Position numbers and translations under genes: made by a program
Notes under the pieces: generated by a model
What the model saw: only the letters and a program-made list of their open reading frames with translations
The model's database searches: none
What the model was told of the DNA's origin: nothing
In this document: positions 52,056 to 60,672 of the stretch, piece by piece
Layout: each line of letters starts with the position of its first letter
Position numbering within the stretch: position 1 is the first letter of the stretch
Source: Lewinella sp. IMCC34183
GTDB taxonomy: Bacteria > Bacteroidota > Bacteroidia > Chitinophagales > Saprospiraceae
DNA: 64,000 nt
Assembly (NCBI RefSeq): GCF_003390915.1
Contig: NZ_QMEM01000007.1
Span: 62,001 to 126,000 of the forward strand
Direction of reading: 5' to 3'

Positions 52056-55000
52056 GTGAAACTACTTCTGCTCTTCCTAACCCTTTCTCTCAGCCTCACC
52101 GCCCAGGACGCCCCCAACTGGCTGCGTCATTCCGCCATCTCGCCCGACGGTACCCGCATCGCCTTCACCTACCTCGGCGACCTCTACACGGTACCCGCCA
52201 CCGGCGGCGACGCCACCCGGCTCACCTACCACGACGCCCACGACTATATGGCCACCTGGAGCGCCGACGGAGAGCGGATCGCCTTCGCCTCCAACCGCTA
52301 CGGCAACTTCGACGTCTTCGTGATGCCTGCCACGGGGGGCACGGCCACCCGCATCACCTACCACAGCACCGATGAAGTACCCTACGCCTTCGGCGCGGGC
52401 GACAGCACCGTAATCTTTGGTGGACAGCGGCAGGACGACGTGCGCCACCGGCAGTTTCCCACCGGCTCGCAGCCGGAACTCTACACCGTACCGGCCGACG
52501 GCGGACGGGTAGCCCAGCTGCTCACCGTGCCCGCGGAGTACGCCCGGCTGAGCCCCGACGGCACCACCCTGCTGTACCACGACAAAAAGGGAGGGGAGAA
52601 CGAGTACCGCAAGCACCATACCTCGGCCATCACCCGCGACATCTGGGCCTACAACCTGGCCGACTCGACCCACCGGCAACTCACGGAGAGCCCCGCCGAG
52701 GACCGGCAGCCGGTCTTCACCGATGATGGCACGGGCTTCTACTACCTGAGCGAGCGCAGCGGCACCTTCAACGTGCACAAGCGGAAACTGGACGACGCGG
52801 ACAGCGATGAGCAGCTGACGGACATGGGTCCTAACCCCGTCCGCTTCCTCAGCCGCGGCGGCGACCTGCTCAGCTTCGGCTACGACGGGGAGCTCTACAC
52901 CCTGCGGGAGGGGGAAGCCCCCCAAAAGGTGGAGGTCAACATCGTGATCCAGGACGGCGACAACAACGACCGGTTCATTTCCGTCAACAGCGACATCGAG
53001 GAGATGGCCGTTTCGCCCGACGGCAAGGAGATCGCCTTCGTAGCCCGCGGGGAGGTGTTCGTCACTTCGGTGGACGAAAGCTTCACCAAGCGGATCACCA
53101 ACACGCCGGAGCGGGAACGCTTCGTGACTTGGGGTCCGGAAGGCAAGTCGGTCGTCTACGCCAGCGAGCGCGACGGCCACTGGAGCACCTACCAGACCGA
53201 AAAGGTGCGGGAGGAAGAGCCCTTCTTCTACGCCTCCACCCTGCTGAAGGAAACGCCCGTGCTCGAGAACGGCAAGGACAACTACCTGCTGCAGTACGCC
53301 CCCGACGGCAAGCGGATGGCCTGGGTCGAGGACCGGCGCACCCTGAAGGTCCGCAACCTCAGCACCGGCACCGACACCGTACTGCTGGGCGCGGACGAGC
53401 TCTTCCACATGCGTGACGGCGACAAGTACTTCACCTGGAGCCCCGACAGCAAGTGGCTGCTGGTAGAGCACGACGTGCTGCTTAACAACAGCGAAGTACT
53501 GCTGATGAAGGCCGACGGCTCCAAGCGCGTCAACCTGACCCGCAGCGGCTACTACGACAGCCGCCCCAAGTGGGTCGACGACGGCAAGGCGATGATCTGG
53601 TTCAGCAACCGCGACGGCCTGAAGTCCTACGCCACCAGTGGGCAGTCGGAGCAGGACGTCTACGCCCTCTTCTTCACCCAGGAGGCCTGGGACGAGTTCA
53701 ACCTCAGCGAGGAAGACTACAAACTGCAGCAGGCCGTGGAAAAGGCCAACAAAGCAGACGACGATGACGACAAGAAGAAGGAAAAAGAAAAAGAGACCAA
53801 GAAAGACAGCACCCAGGTCGAGGACCTCACCTTCGACTGGGACGGCATCCACGACCGCACCAAGCGGCTGACCATCCATTCCTCCCGCCTCGGCGACGCG
53901 GTGCTGTCGAAGGACGGCGAGAAACTCTACTACCTGAGCCGCTTCGAGGACAAGCTCAACCTCTGGGTCACCAACCTGCGCACCCGCGAGACCAAGATGG
54001 AGCTCGAACTGGAGACCACCAACGGATCGCTGGAGTGGGACAAGCAGCAGAAGAATCTCTACCTGCTCAGCAGCGGTAAGATCACGAAACTCGACCTCGA
54101 GAAGGACAAAAAGACCCCCGTCAAGCTGCAGGGCGAAATGACCTTCGACCAGGAGGCCGAACGGCGCGCCATTTTCGACCATGTATGGCAGCGGACGGAC
54201 GCCGTCTTCTACCGTTCCGACTTTCACGGCGTGGACTGGGACTCGCTGCGCGTGGTCTACGAAAAGCACCTGCCCTCCATCGGCAATGCCTTCGAACTGA
54301 CCGAGCTGCTCTCCGAGATGCTCGGCGAACTGAACGTGTCCCACGCGGGGGCACGCTACCGGGGCCCCGACATGGAGAACCCAGACAATACCGCCAGCCT
54401 CGGCATCTTTATGGATTACGACCATACGGGCGACGGCATCCGCATCGCGGAGGTCCTCGACGGGGGGCCGCTCGACCGGGCCGCCTTCGACGTCCGGCCG
54501 GGCATGACCATCGAGCGGATCAACGGGGAAGTAGTCTCCGCCGACCGCGACGTGGCCGCCTACCTGAACCGCCTGGAGGACGACTTTACCCTGCTGGAAC
54601 TGGTAGACCCCACAACCGACAAGCGCACCACCATCACGGTGAAGCCGATCAGCCAGTCGGAGGAGAATCGCCTGCTCTACCGGCGTTGGGTGCGGCAGAA
54701 CGAGGCGGAGGTCGACTCGCTAAGCAACGGCCAACTCGGGTACGTACACATCCCCGGCATGAGCGACGAGCCCTACCGCAGCATCTACCAGGATATGATG
54801 GGCAAGTACTTCGAGCGGAAGGGCATGATCGTCGATACCCGCTTCAACGGCGGGGGCGACTTGGTGGCCGACCTGGCCATGTTCTTCACCGGCGTACCCT
54901 TCATCAGCTACGCCACCGAGGCCAAGGTGGTCGGCGGCGAGCCCACCTCCCGCTGGACCAAGCCCACGCTCGCCCTGATCAACGAGGCGCAGTACAGCGA

Positions 55001-55286
55001 CGGCCACTGCTTCGCCGCCGGCTACACCGACCTGAAAATCGGCAAGACGGTGGGCATGCCTACCCCCGGCACCTGCAGTTTCGCCGGCTGGGAACGGCTG
55101 CCGAACGGCATCGTGTGGGGCGTGGTGCCCGTTAGCGCCCGCGACATCGACGGCGACTGGATGGAGAACAACCAGACCGAGCCGCAGATCCGGGTCAAGA
55201 ATATGCCGGCCGTCATCGCGGCCGGCCGCGACCAGCAGCTGGAACGCGCCGTCCGGGAGATGCTGGCGGACATCGGCAGCCGGTAG
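52056..55286 (+). CDS. Tricorn-like S41 protease with beta-propeller and PDZ domains
   Basis: The GTG at 52056 is chosen as start because it opens directly onto a signal peptide (KLLLLFLTLSLSLTAQ); the frame extends upstream only through the repeat. The 1076-aa protein has WD40/PD40-like propeller repeats (HSAISPDGTRIAFTYLGDL, ATWSADGERIAFASNRYG, MAVSPDGKEIAFVARGE) over about residues 20-600. A highly charged KDDDDDKKKEKEKE-type linker follows, then a PDZ domain (about 790-870) and the S41 domain with a probable catalytic Ser981 (EAQYSDGHCFAAG) and PGTCSFAGWERL. Such proteins digest peptides in the periplasm or outside. The gene is intact and of normal length. No T9SS domain is seen. Confidence 0.9.
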   Translation: MKLLLLFLTLSLSLTAQDAPNWLRHSAISPDGTRIAFTYLGDLYTVPATGGDATRLTYHDAHDYMATWSADGERIAFASNRYGNFDVFVMPATGGTATRITYHSTDEVPYAFGAGDSTVIFGGQRQDDVRHRQFPTGSQPELYTVPADGGRVAQLLTVPAEYARLSPDGTTLLYHDKKGGENEYRKHHTSAITRDIWAYNLADSTHRQLTESPAEDRQPVFTDDGTGFYYLSERSGTFNVHKRKLDDADSDEQLTDMGPNPVRFLSRGGDLLSFGYDGELYTLREGEAPQKVEVNIVIQDGDNNDRFISVNSDIEEMAVSPDGKEIAFVARGEVFVTSVDESFTKRITNTPERERFVTWGPEGKSVVYASERDGHWSTYQTEKVREEEPFFYASTLLKETPVLENGKDNYLLQYAPDGKRMAWVEDRRTLKVRNLSTGTDTVLLGADELFHMRDGDKYFTWSPDSKWLLVEHDVLLNNSEVLLMKADGSKRVNLTRSGYYDSRPKWVDDGKAMIWFSNRDGLKSYATSGQSEQDVYALFFTQEAWDEFNLSEEDYKLQQAVEKANKADDDDDKKKEKEKETKKDSTQVEDLTFDWDGIHDRTKRLTIHSSRLGDAVLSKDGEKLYYLSRFEDKLNLWVTNLRTRETKMELELETTNGSLEWDKQQKNLYLLSSGKITKLDLEKDKKTPVKLQGEMTFDQEAERRAIFDHVWQRTDAVFYRSDFHGVDWDSLRVVYEKHLPSIGNAFELTELLSEMLGELNVSHAGARYRGPDMENPDNTASLGIFMDYDHTGDGIRIAEVLDGGPLDRAAFDVRPGMTIERINGEVVSADRDVAAYLNRLEDDFTLLELVDPTTDKRTTITVKPISQSEENRLLYRRWVRQNEAEVDSLSNGQLGYVHIPGMSDEPYRSIYQDMMGKYFERKGMIVDTRFNGGGDLVADLAMFFTGVPFISYATEAKVVGGEPTSRWTKPTLALINEAQYSDGHCFAAGYTDLKIGKTVGMPTPGTCSFAGWERLPNGIVWGVVPVSARDIDGDWMENNQTEPQIRVKNMPAVIAAGRDQQLERAVREMLADIGSR

Positions 55287-55634
55287 GCGGGGGCGGCGGG
55301 GCGCAGGTGCGGGGATCGTTCCGGACGATACGTTTCTGGCACAACCATCAGGTACCGGAAGCAAGTACAAGGTCCCCACCGGCGGGGAAGGTTAATCTGG
55401 TAGGGCAACCCAAGAATGCTGATCACTGCGGAGGGTCAGCCGTAGCCCCTTTTGTCATTGCGCGCCGGCTGATGGCCGGCACGACACTGCTGGGCATCCA
55501 GGACTACATATATGGTAAAATAAAATACAGCCCATTTTCCAGATTTTGGAACAATCGATTGCGTATGTGAATATACTTACCTAGATTAGGCACCCCGCCG
55601 GGTATTTCCCCGGCGTCATCTTTAACCTCGATCC
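55287..55634. other. Intergenic region upstream of the GH10 xylanase
   Basis: This 348-bp gap carries the shared GAACAATCGATTG motif in an AT-rich part near 55500-55570 and must contain the xylanase promoter. I see no other structure. Confidence 0.55.
55549..55561. promoter_or_regulatory. Shared palindromic motif GAACAATCGATTG, copy 2
   Basis: It is identical over 13 bases to the copy at 36829 and shares GTA after one variable base. It lies 73 bp before the GH10 start codon. Both downstream genes encode T9SS-exported glycosidases. Confidence 0.4.
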
Positions 55635-57554
55635 ATGCAACAGTTTTACTCCAGGATTGCGATCCTCGCATTCCTATTACTTCCGGCGGGCTTGCTGCTC
55701 TCCCAAAACCTCATCCTCAACCCCGGCTTCGAAGAGGGCGGTGAGGGAAATGAATTCACCAACTGGACCAAACTCAACGGTGCCGAATACATGACGGCCG
55801 TGCGGGGGGAGGACCAGGTACACAGTGGCAACCGCGCCCTGCGGGTGTCCAGCCCCGGCTTCGAGAGCCAACCCTGGCAGGTTCAGTTGCTGAGCGACGC
55901 CGTACCGACGTTCCCCGGCAACTCCTACACCTTCACCATCTGGGCGCGGGCCGAGGAAGCGGGGGGAAGGATGCGCTTCTCCACCCAACCAAACGCCCTG
56001 TACGGGGGGAACATCGAGATACCCACCGAGTGGACCCAGATCTCCTACACCTTCACCGCCAACGTGGAAATGACCTCCATCGCCATGGATATGGGATACG
56101 ACGACGTGACCCTGTATTTCGACGACGCCGAGATGCTCGCTCCCGAAAACCCCTGCATGGATACGTACGACGCGCCGGAAGATCAGGAGCCCATTGCTAC
56201 CGGCAAGGGCAAGTTCATCGGCTCGGTGTACGGCGGCAACCAGATCGATGATTTCGAACAGTACTTCAACCAGGTTACTCCGGAAAACGCCGGCAAGTGG
56301 GGCAGCGTAGAGGGTACGCGCGACACCTTCAACTGGGCGCAGCTCGATCCCATCCGTGCCTTCGCCGCGCGTAATAATTTCCCCTTCCGTTTCCACGTCA
56401 TGTTGTGGGGCGCGCAGCAGCCGACCTGGCTCAAGCCGCTTTCCGACGAGGAGAAGCTGGTGGAAATCCGTGAGTGGTTCCAGGCCGTCTCCGACCACTA
56501 CGACGGCAGCAGCGATGCCCGTGCCACCCTCGAATACCTCGAGGTGGTGAATGAGTTCCACAACCAACCCCCCGACAACGAGGGGCAGAACGCCGATGAC
56601 GCCGGCAGCGGCGACTACATCCGCGCCCTTCGCCTGCTCAACGACACCCTAAATACCGCCCCCGGTGAGTACGACTGGATCGTCAACGCCTTCAAACTTG
56701 CCCGGGAGTACTTCCCCTGTGAGGAGACCAAGCTCATGCTCAATGAGTACCACGTGATCGCCGGCTTCAACAACACGACCGAGGTCTACACCGAAGTAGC
56801 CCAGCTACTCAAGGATGAAGGCCTCGTCGACGTACTGGGCTTTCAGGGACATGCCTTCTCGACCCGGGTCTACGGCGGTCCTTACACCCAGGAACGCTTC
56901 GACGAGGTAACCGCTGCCCTGACGGCGAACCTCGACCGCGTAGCGGCCGTGGGGCTGCCGATGATGGTTACCGAACTCGACATCGACGGCAACACCGACG
57001 ATACGTACACCCCCACCACCGACCAGGCAGTACGGGACTCCTTCCAACTGGCCGAATACCAGCGCGTTTTCGGACTGCTCTGGAACCACCCCTCAGTTAT
57101 CGGTATCACCCTCTGGGGGTACCGCAGCGGCCTGTGGCGCAGCGATCAGGCGGCGTACCTCATCGACCCCTGTACCGACGCGCCGCGGCCGGCCCTCGCT
57201 GAATACCTCAACGACTCCATCCGGCGTGCCGACGCGCCGCCGCTGACCGACTTCGACTACGCCTGCCCCACCACTAGCATCTTCGGCGGGCCCGGCGAGC
57301 TGGCTACGACCATGGAATTGTTCCCCAACCCTACCCGGGGTGGCGTGACCATCCGCTTTGGCGCCCCGTTGAACGATGCCGAGCTGCGCCTGTACGACCC
57401 GATCGGCAAGGAACTGCTGCGTCAGACCATTGCTCCCTACCAACTGCAGGTCGACCTGGACCTGGCCCGTCGGGATCTGGCACCGGGCATTTATGCGGTT
57501 ACCGTACGCTCCGGCTCGCTGCAACGCACCCTTCGCCTGGTCATCGCCCGTTAA
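55635..57554 (+). CDS. Secreted endo-1,4-beta-xylanase (GH10) with N-terminal CBM4/9-like and C-terminal T9SS domains
   Basis: The 639-aa protein starts with a signal peptide (to about residue 24). A CBM4/9-like beta-sandwich (about 25-165: NLILNPGFEEGGEGNEF, LYFDDAEMLA) precedes the GH10 barrel (about 185-530). The barrel has NQVTPENAGKWGSVE, FRFHVMLWG, the acid/base Glu307 in LEVVNEFHN, and the nucleophile Glu447 in MVTELDIDG. ITLWGYRSGLW follows near the barrel end. A T9SS type A sorting domain closes the protein (LFPNPTRGGVTIRFG ... LAPGIYAVTVRSG). It hydrolyses xylan outside the cell and is likely surface-bound or released by the type IX system. A long hairpin follows. Intact; family certain. 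Confidence 0.95.
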   Translation: MQQFYSRIAILAFLLLPAGLLLSQNLILNPGFEEGGEGNEFTNWTKLNGAEYMTAVRGEDQVHSGNRALRVSSPGFESQPWQVQLLSDAVPTFPGNSYTFTIWARAEEAGGRMRFSTQPNALYGGNIEIPTEWTQISYTFTANVEMTSIAMDMGYDDVTLYFDDAEMLAPENPCMDTYDAPEDQEPIATGKGKFIGSVYGGNQIDDFEQYFNQVTPENAGKWGSVEGTRDTFNWAQLDPIRAFAARNNFPFRFHVMLWGAQQPTWLKPLSDEEKLVEIREWFQAVSDHYDGSSDARATLEYLEVVNEFHNQPPDNEGQNADDAGSGDYIRALRLLNDTLNTAPGEYDWIVNAFKLAREYFPCEETKLMLNEYHVIAGFNNTTEVYTEVAQLLKDEGLVDVLGFQGHAFSTRVYGGPYTQERFDEVTAALTANLDRVAAVGLPMMVTELDIDGNTDDTYTPTTDQAVRDSFQLAEYQRVFGLLWNHPSVIGITLWGYRSGLWRSDQAAYLIDPCTDAPRPALAEYLNDSIRRADAPPLTDFDYACPTTSIFGGPGELATTMELFPNPTRGGVTIRFGAPLNDAELRLYDPIGKELLRQTIAPYQLQVDLDLARRDLAPGIYAVTVRSGSLQRTLRLVIAR

Positions 57555-57606
57555 TTAGGCATACCCCCTCACAACGTTCCGGGCGGTTACACCGTTACGG
57601 CATTCA

Positions 57607-57637
57607 TACACCCCGCGCAGCGATTGCGCGGGGTGTA
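57607..57637 (+). terminator. Strong hairpin after the xylanase gene, possible terminator or leader structure
   Basis: A 13-bp perfect stem (TACACCCCGCGCA with TGCGCGGGGTGTA) and 5-nt loop lie 52 bp after the xylanase stop and 13 bp before the next start codon. There is no clear U-tract, so it may terminate weakly or act in the leader of the next gene. Confidence 0.6.
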
Positions 57638-57650
57638 CTTACGTTGTACC

Positions 57651-58037
57651 ATGATCCACCTCATCCGAAATAGTGCCTGCCTGCCGCTCCTCTGGAGTTG
57701 TATGGCCGCCTTTCTGCTCAACCTGAGCGTGGATGCCCCGGATCCGTTCCCACGCCACGTAGCCGAGGACCTGTCGCACAACGACCAAGAAAGCATCGTA
57801 GAGTGGGTAGTAGAAACCCTGCTGGGGTACGAGGCCGCGTTTGCGGAATTCGACGACGACGACAGCGACGAGCGCAGCATTAACCTCACGCTCGAGCTGA
57901 ACGCTACCCTGTTACCGGTCCCGGCCTTCGGTTCGGTTCCGCCCCCGGCACGGGAGCGGTCCGCCGACTTCCCCCCCTACCTCCGCTGGGGTGCCCCCGG
58001 CCACCGCGACATCGACGCCCCGCCCCCCCGAGTCTGA
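57651..58037 (+). CDS. Small exported protein with an acidic central stretch
   Basis: The ATG at 57651 gives 128 aa. A hydrophobic N-terminus (SACLPLLWSCMAAFLLNLSV) may be a signal peptide or anchor. The middle is very acidic (AAFAEFDDDDSDERS), and the C-terminus is Pro-rich with a few His (APGHRDIDAPPP). I do not recognise a family. It sits 72 bp before the outer-membrane protein gene on the same strand, and acidic small proteins of this type can bind cations. A link to metal handling is only a guess. A strong hairpin precedes its start codon, which may control expression. Confidence 0.65.
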   Translation: MIHLIRNSACLPLLWSCMAAFLLNLSVDAPDPFPRHVAEDLSHNDQESIVEWVVETLLGYEAAFAEFDDDDSDERSINLTLELNATLLPVPAFGSVPPPARERSADFPPYLRWGAPGHRDIDAPPPRV

Positions 58038-58109
58038 TCTGTTTTCTCTCCCACTTCCCGTACCGGTTCCCACGAACCGGCGGCTTCCTTATTCCCCAAA
58101 CAGACTCAG

Positions 58110-58973
58110 ATGCAATTCAAATTCATCCTCTGCTCGGCCCTCGCGTTGAGCCTCTCTCCCTTTGTTTATGCCCAAACCGAAGATTCCCGTACCGACAGCC
58201 TCTACATTCAGGAGGTGGAGCAGGACCTCCCCCCCAAGGTGCTCCACGCCGAACCCCTGTACATCGACCTGATCCGCGACCTCGGCGCCCGCCAGGGCGA
58301 GCGCGAGTGGAACCTAGGGTTCGGGCTCACCGACAATCAGGACTTCGACGCCTACGAGGCCCTCGTTGAGTACGAGTGGGCCCCGATCAACCGCCTCGGC
58401 CTGGAGGTGGAATTACCCTTCACCTTTTACAGCCCCGTGAACGGAACGGAGGGCGAACTCGTCCCCGCCAACCGACTCCAAAGCCTGAAAGTGGCCGCCC
58501 AGTGGTCGTTTTTCGTCAACGAGCGCATGGCTACCTCGGCGGCCATCGGCTACATCAACGAGTTTGAGCTCGGCGACTTTTCCCAGTTTGGGCGCCCGCT
58601 CATCACCGGCAACGTGTACAACCCCTTTCTGATCGTGGCCAAGCGCTGGGGGAGCAACTGGCATACCCTGGTCTATACCGGCCCCCAGGTAAGCCACCAC
58701 TACACCACCGACGCCTGGCATACGGTCTACGAGATCAACAGCAACCTGCACTACATGATCCCGGGCACGCGCAACTTCATCGGCGTGGAGTTCAACAAGG
58801 TGCTCGATCACGGCGACTTCGATATGACGATCCGGCCGCAGATGCGCGTCGGGGTTACCGAAAACCTGATGGTCGGCATCGTAGCCGGTATTCCGGTATC
58901 GCGGGAGAACGAGCGCTTCAGCTCCTTCCTGCGCCTGATCTACGAGCCGGGCGCCGCCGGTCCGGGTAAGTAG
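58110..58973 (+). CDS. Putative outer-membrane beta-barrel protein of unknown function
   Basis: The 287-aa protein has a signal peptide (MQFKFILCSALALSLSPFVYA). The conserved-looking opening HAEPLYIDLIRDLGARQGER is followed by alternating hydrophobic beta segments (WNLGFGLTDNQ, ALVEYEWAPINRLGLEVEL, VAAQWSFFVNERM, GVTENLMVGIVAGIPV) that fit a small outer-membrane barrel. I have seen this start in uncharacterised Bacteroidota proteins, but I know no activity. It follows the small acidic protein and is probably co-transcribed with it. It may serve as an outer-membrane channel or sensor part. The C-terminal Pro-Gly-Lys end lacks a terminal Phe, so insertion as a classic barrel is uncertain. Confidence 0.7.
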   Translation: MQFKFILCSALALSLSPFVYAQTEDSRTDSLYIQEVEQDLPPKVLHAEPLYIDLIRDLGARQGEREWNLGFGLTDNQDFDAYEALVEYEWAPINRLGLEVELPFTFYSPVNGTEGELVPANRLQSLKVAAQWSFFVNERMATSAAIGYINEFELGDFSQFGRPLITGNVYNPFLIVAKRWGSNWHTLVYTGPQVSHHYTTDAWHTVYEINSNLHYMIPGTRNFIGVEFNKVLDHGDFDMTIRPQMRVGVTENLMVGIVAGIPVSRENERFSSFLRLIYEPGAAGPGK

Positions 58974-59043
58974 CCTGCCGGGTTGCGGGTGGGGGTCGCG
59001 ATGGAGTATTGCTTATTTTGGCTGCATAAGCCTCCCAAGTCCT

Positions 59044-60573
59044 ATGATCCGTCGCTGCCTCCCCCTGCTTCTCTGCCTTGTCCTGACGTCCGGAATCTCC
59101 GCCCAGCGGGATTCCGCCCAGCGTGTAGACCCTCCCGCCCGCACCTTCTCCTCCGAACAGGAGGTACGTTTCGGAAACCGGACGGTAACGCTGGACGCCA
59201 CCACCGGCACGCTGCGCCTGCGCGACGAGAACGATAAGCCCATCGCCAATTTCGGCTTCACCAGTTACCTGGCGCAGGGTGGGGACCCGGCCCGGCCACG
59301 GCCCATCGTGTTCGCTTACAACGGCGGACCACTCTCGGCTTCCTTCTGGTTGCACATTGGCATACTCGGTCCCAAACGGATCGAGACCGAAGACCTGGCC
59401 TTCAACACTTCCCCCCCGTTTACGCTGATCAATAACGACTACTCCCTCCTCGAGGTCGCCGACCTGGTCATGATCGACCCCGTCGGAGTAGGCTTCAGCG
59501 AGCCGGTGGGCGAGGCCAAGTGGAGCGACTTCTGGGGTACTGACCAGGACATCCGTACCATCGGGCTGTTCATCAAGCAGTTCCTGATCGAGCACGACCG
59601 CATGAATGCCCCGAAATTTCTGCTCGGGGAGAGCTACGGCACCTTCCGGAACGCCGGTCTTGTTCGGCACCTGCAGGATCAGGGCGTTCCCATGAACGGG
59701 GTGATCATGGTTTCGGCTACGCTCGACATCCACGACCTGTTCTTCGGGGCCGGCCACGACCAGAGCTACGTCGTCTTCCTGCCCACGTACGCGGCGGCGG
59801 GCTGGTTTCACGGCTTGGTCCCCGACCGGCCCGAGCGACTGGAGGATTTTCTGACGGAGGTACGCACCTTCACGGAAGAGGAATACGCGCCCGCCCTGCT
59901 GCGCGGCGACCGCCTGAGCGCGTCCGAGCGGCAACATATGGCCGACCGACTGGCCCGCTATACCGGCATCGATAGCGATACCTGGCTGCGGGCCAATCTC
60001 CACCTCACCGACGGCGAGTTCTTTCAGCAGCTCAAGCGCGAAAGCCCCGCCACCACCGGCCGGCTGGACGCGCGCTTTACCGCCATCAACCAGGATCCCC
60101 TGACCCAGTCGCCCGACCGGGGCGACCCCTTCAGCGAAGCGGTGCAGGGAGCCTATCTCACCGCCTTCCGCGACTACCTCTACCGCGATCTCGGCGCCGA
60201 CAAATCACTGACCTACACCCCCAGCAGCGGCGGACGCAAGGGCTTCAAGTGGGACTGGACCCACGCCGGCAACATGGGCTGGGGCACCCAGGCCGCGGTC
60301 AGTACCGCCGCGGACCTCGCCGCCGCCATGTCCGGTAATCCCAACCTGGACGTGCTCATCCTGCAGGGGTACTACGACGCCGCTACCCCCTTCTACGGCA
60401 TCGAGCACACCGTCAATCACCTGGGGCTCGATCCGGCGATCCGCGACAACGTCACCCTCGAGTACTTCGAGGCGGGGCACATGATGTACGTGGAGGAGGC
60501 CTCCCGCAAGAAGTGGAAGCAGGTGGTCGACCGCTTCATCGAGGAGCATTCCGGCGCCGCTGCCCGCCGCTAG
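59044..60573 (+). CDS. Secreted serine carboxypeptidase-like protein (S10 family)
   Basis: The 509-aa protein has a signal peptide (LLLCLVLTSGISAQ). The S10 landmarks are in order: IVFAYNGGPLSASFWLHIG (oxyanion region), LLGESYGTFRNAGL with nucleophile Ser197, ILQGYYDAATPF with the Asp, and FEAGHMMYVEE with the His. S10 enzymes are alpha/beta-hydrolases that remove C-terminal amino acids at acidic pH; bacterial relatives may have wider roles. The glycine-rich oxyanion text GGPLSAS differs from the usual GGPGCSS, so carboxypeptidase activity is not certain. A -7-like TATTTTG occurs 23 bp before the start. It stands alone in the operon sense, 99 bp upstream of kynA. Confidence 0.88.
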   Translation: MIRRCLPLLLCLVLTSGISAQRDSAQRVDPPARTFSSEQEVRFGNRTVTLDATTGTLRLRDENDKPIANFGFTSYLAQGGDPARPRPIVFAYNGGPLSASFWLHIGILGPKRIETEDLAFNTSPPFTLINNDYSLLEVADLVMIDPVGVGFSEPVGEAKWSDFWGTDQDIRTIGLFIKQFLIEHDRMNAPKFLLGESYGTFRNAGLVRHLQDQGVPMNGVIMVSATLDIHDLFFGAGHDQSYVVFLPTYAAAGWFHGLVPDRPERLEDFLTEVRTFTEEEYAPALLRGDRLSASERQHMADRLARYTGIDSDTWLRANLHLTDGEFFQQLKRESPATTGRLDARFTAINQDPLTQSPDRGDPFSEAVQGAYLTAFRDYLYRDLGADKSLTYTPSSGGRKGFKWDWTHAGNMGWGTQAAVSTAADLAAAMSGNPNLDVLILQGYYDAATPFYGIEHTVNHLGLDPAIRDNVTLEYFEAGHMMYVEEASRKKWKQVVDRFIEEHSGAAARR

Positions 60574-60672
60574 GGGGCGATCCGACGGGCACATTTTCCC
60601 AACGGGCGCAAATCACGCTGCCCGTCCTTTGCGGATTGCAGGCGGTCCTTTCCTGCACTACCTTCCCATCCT

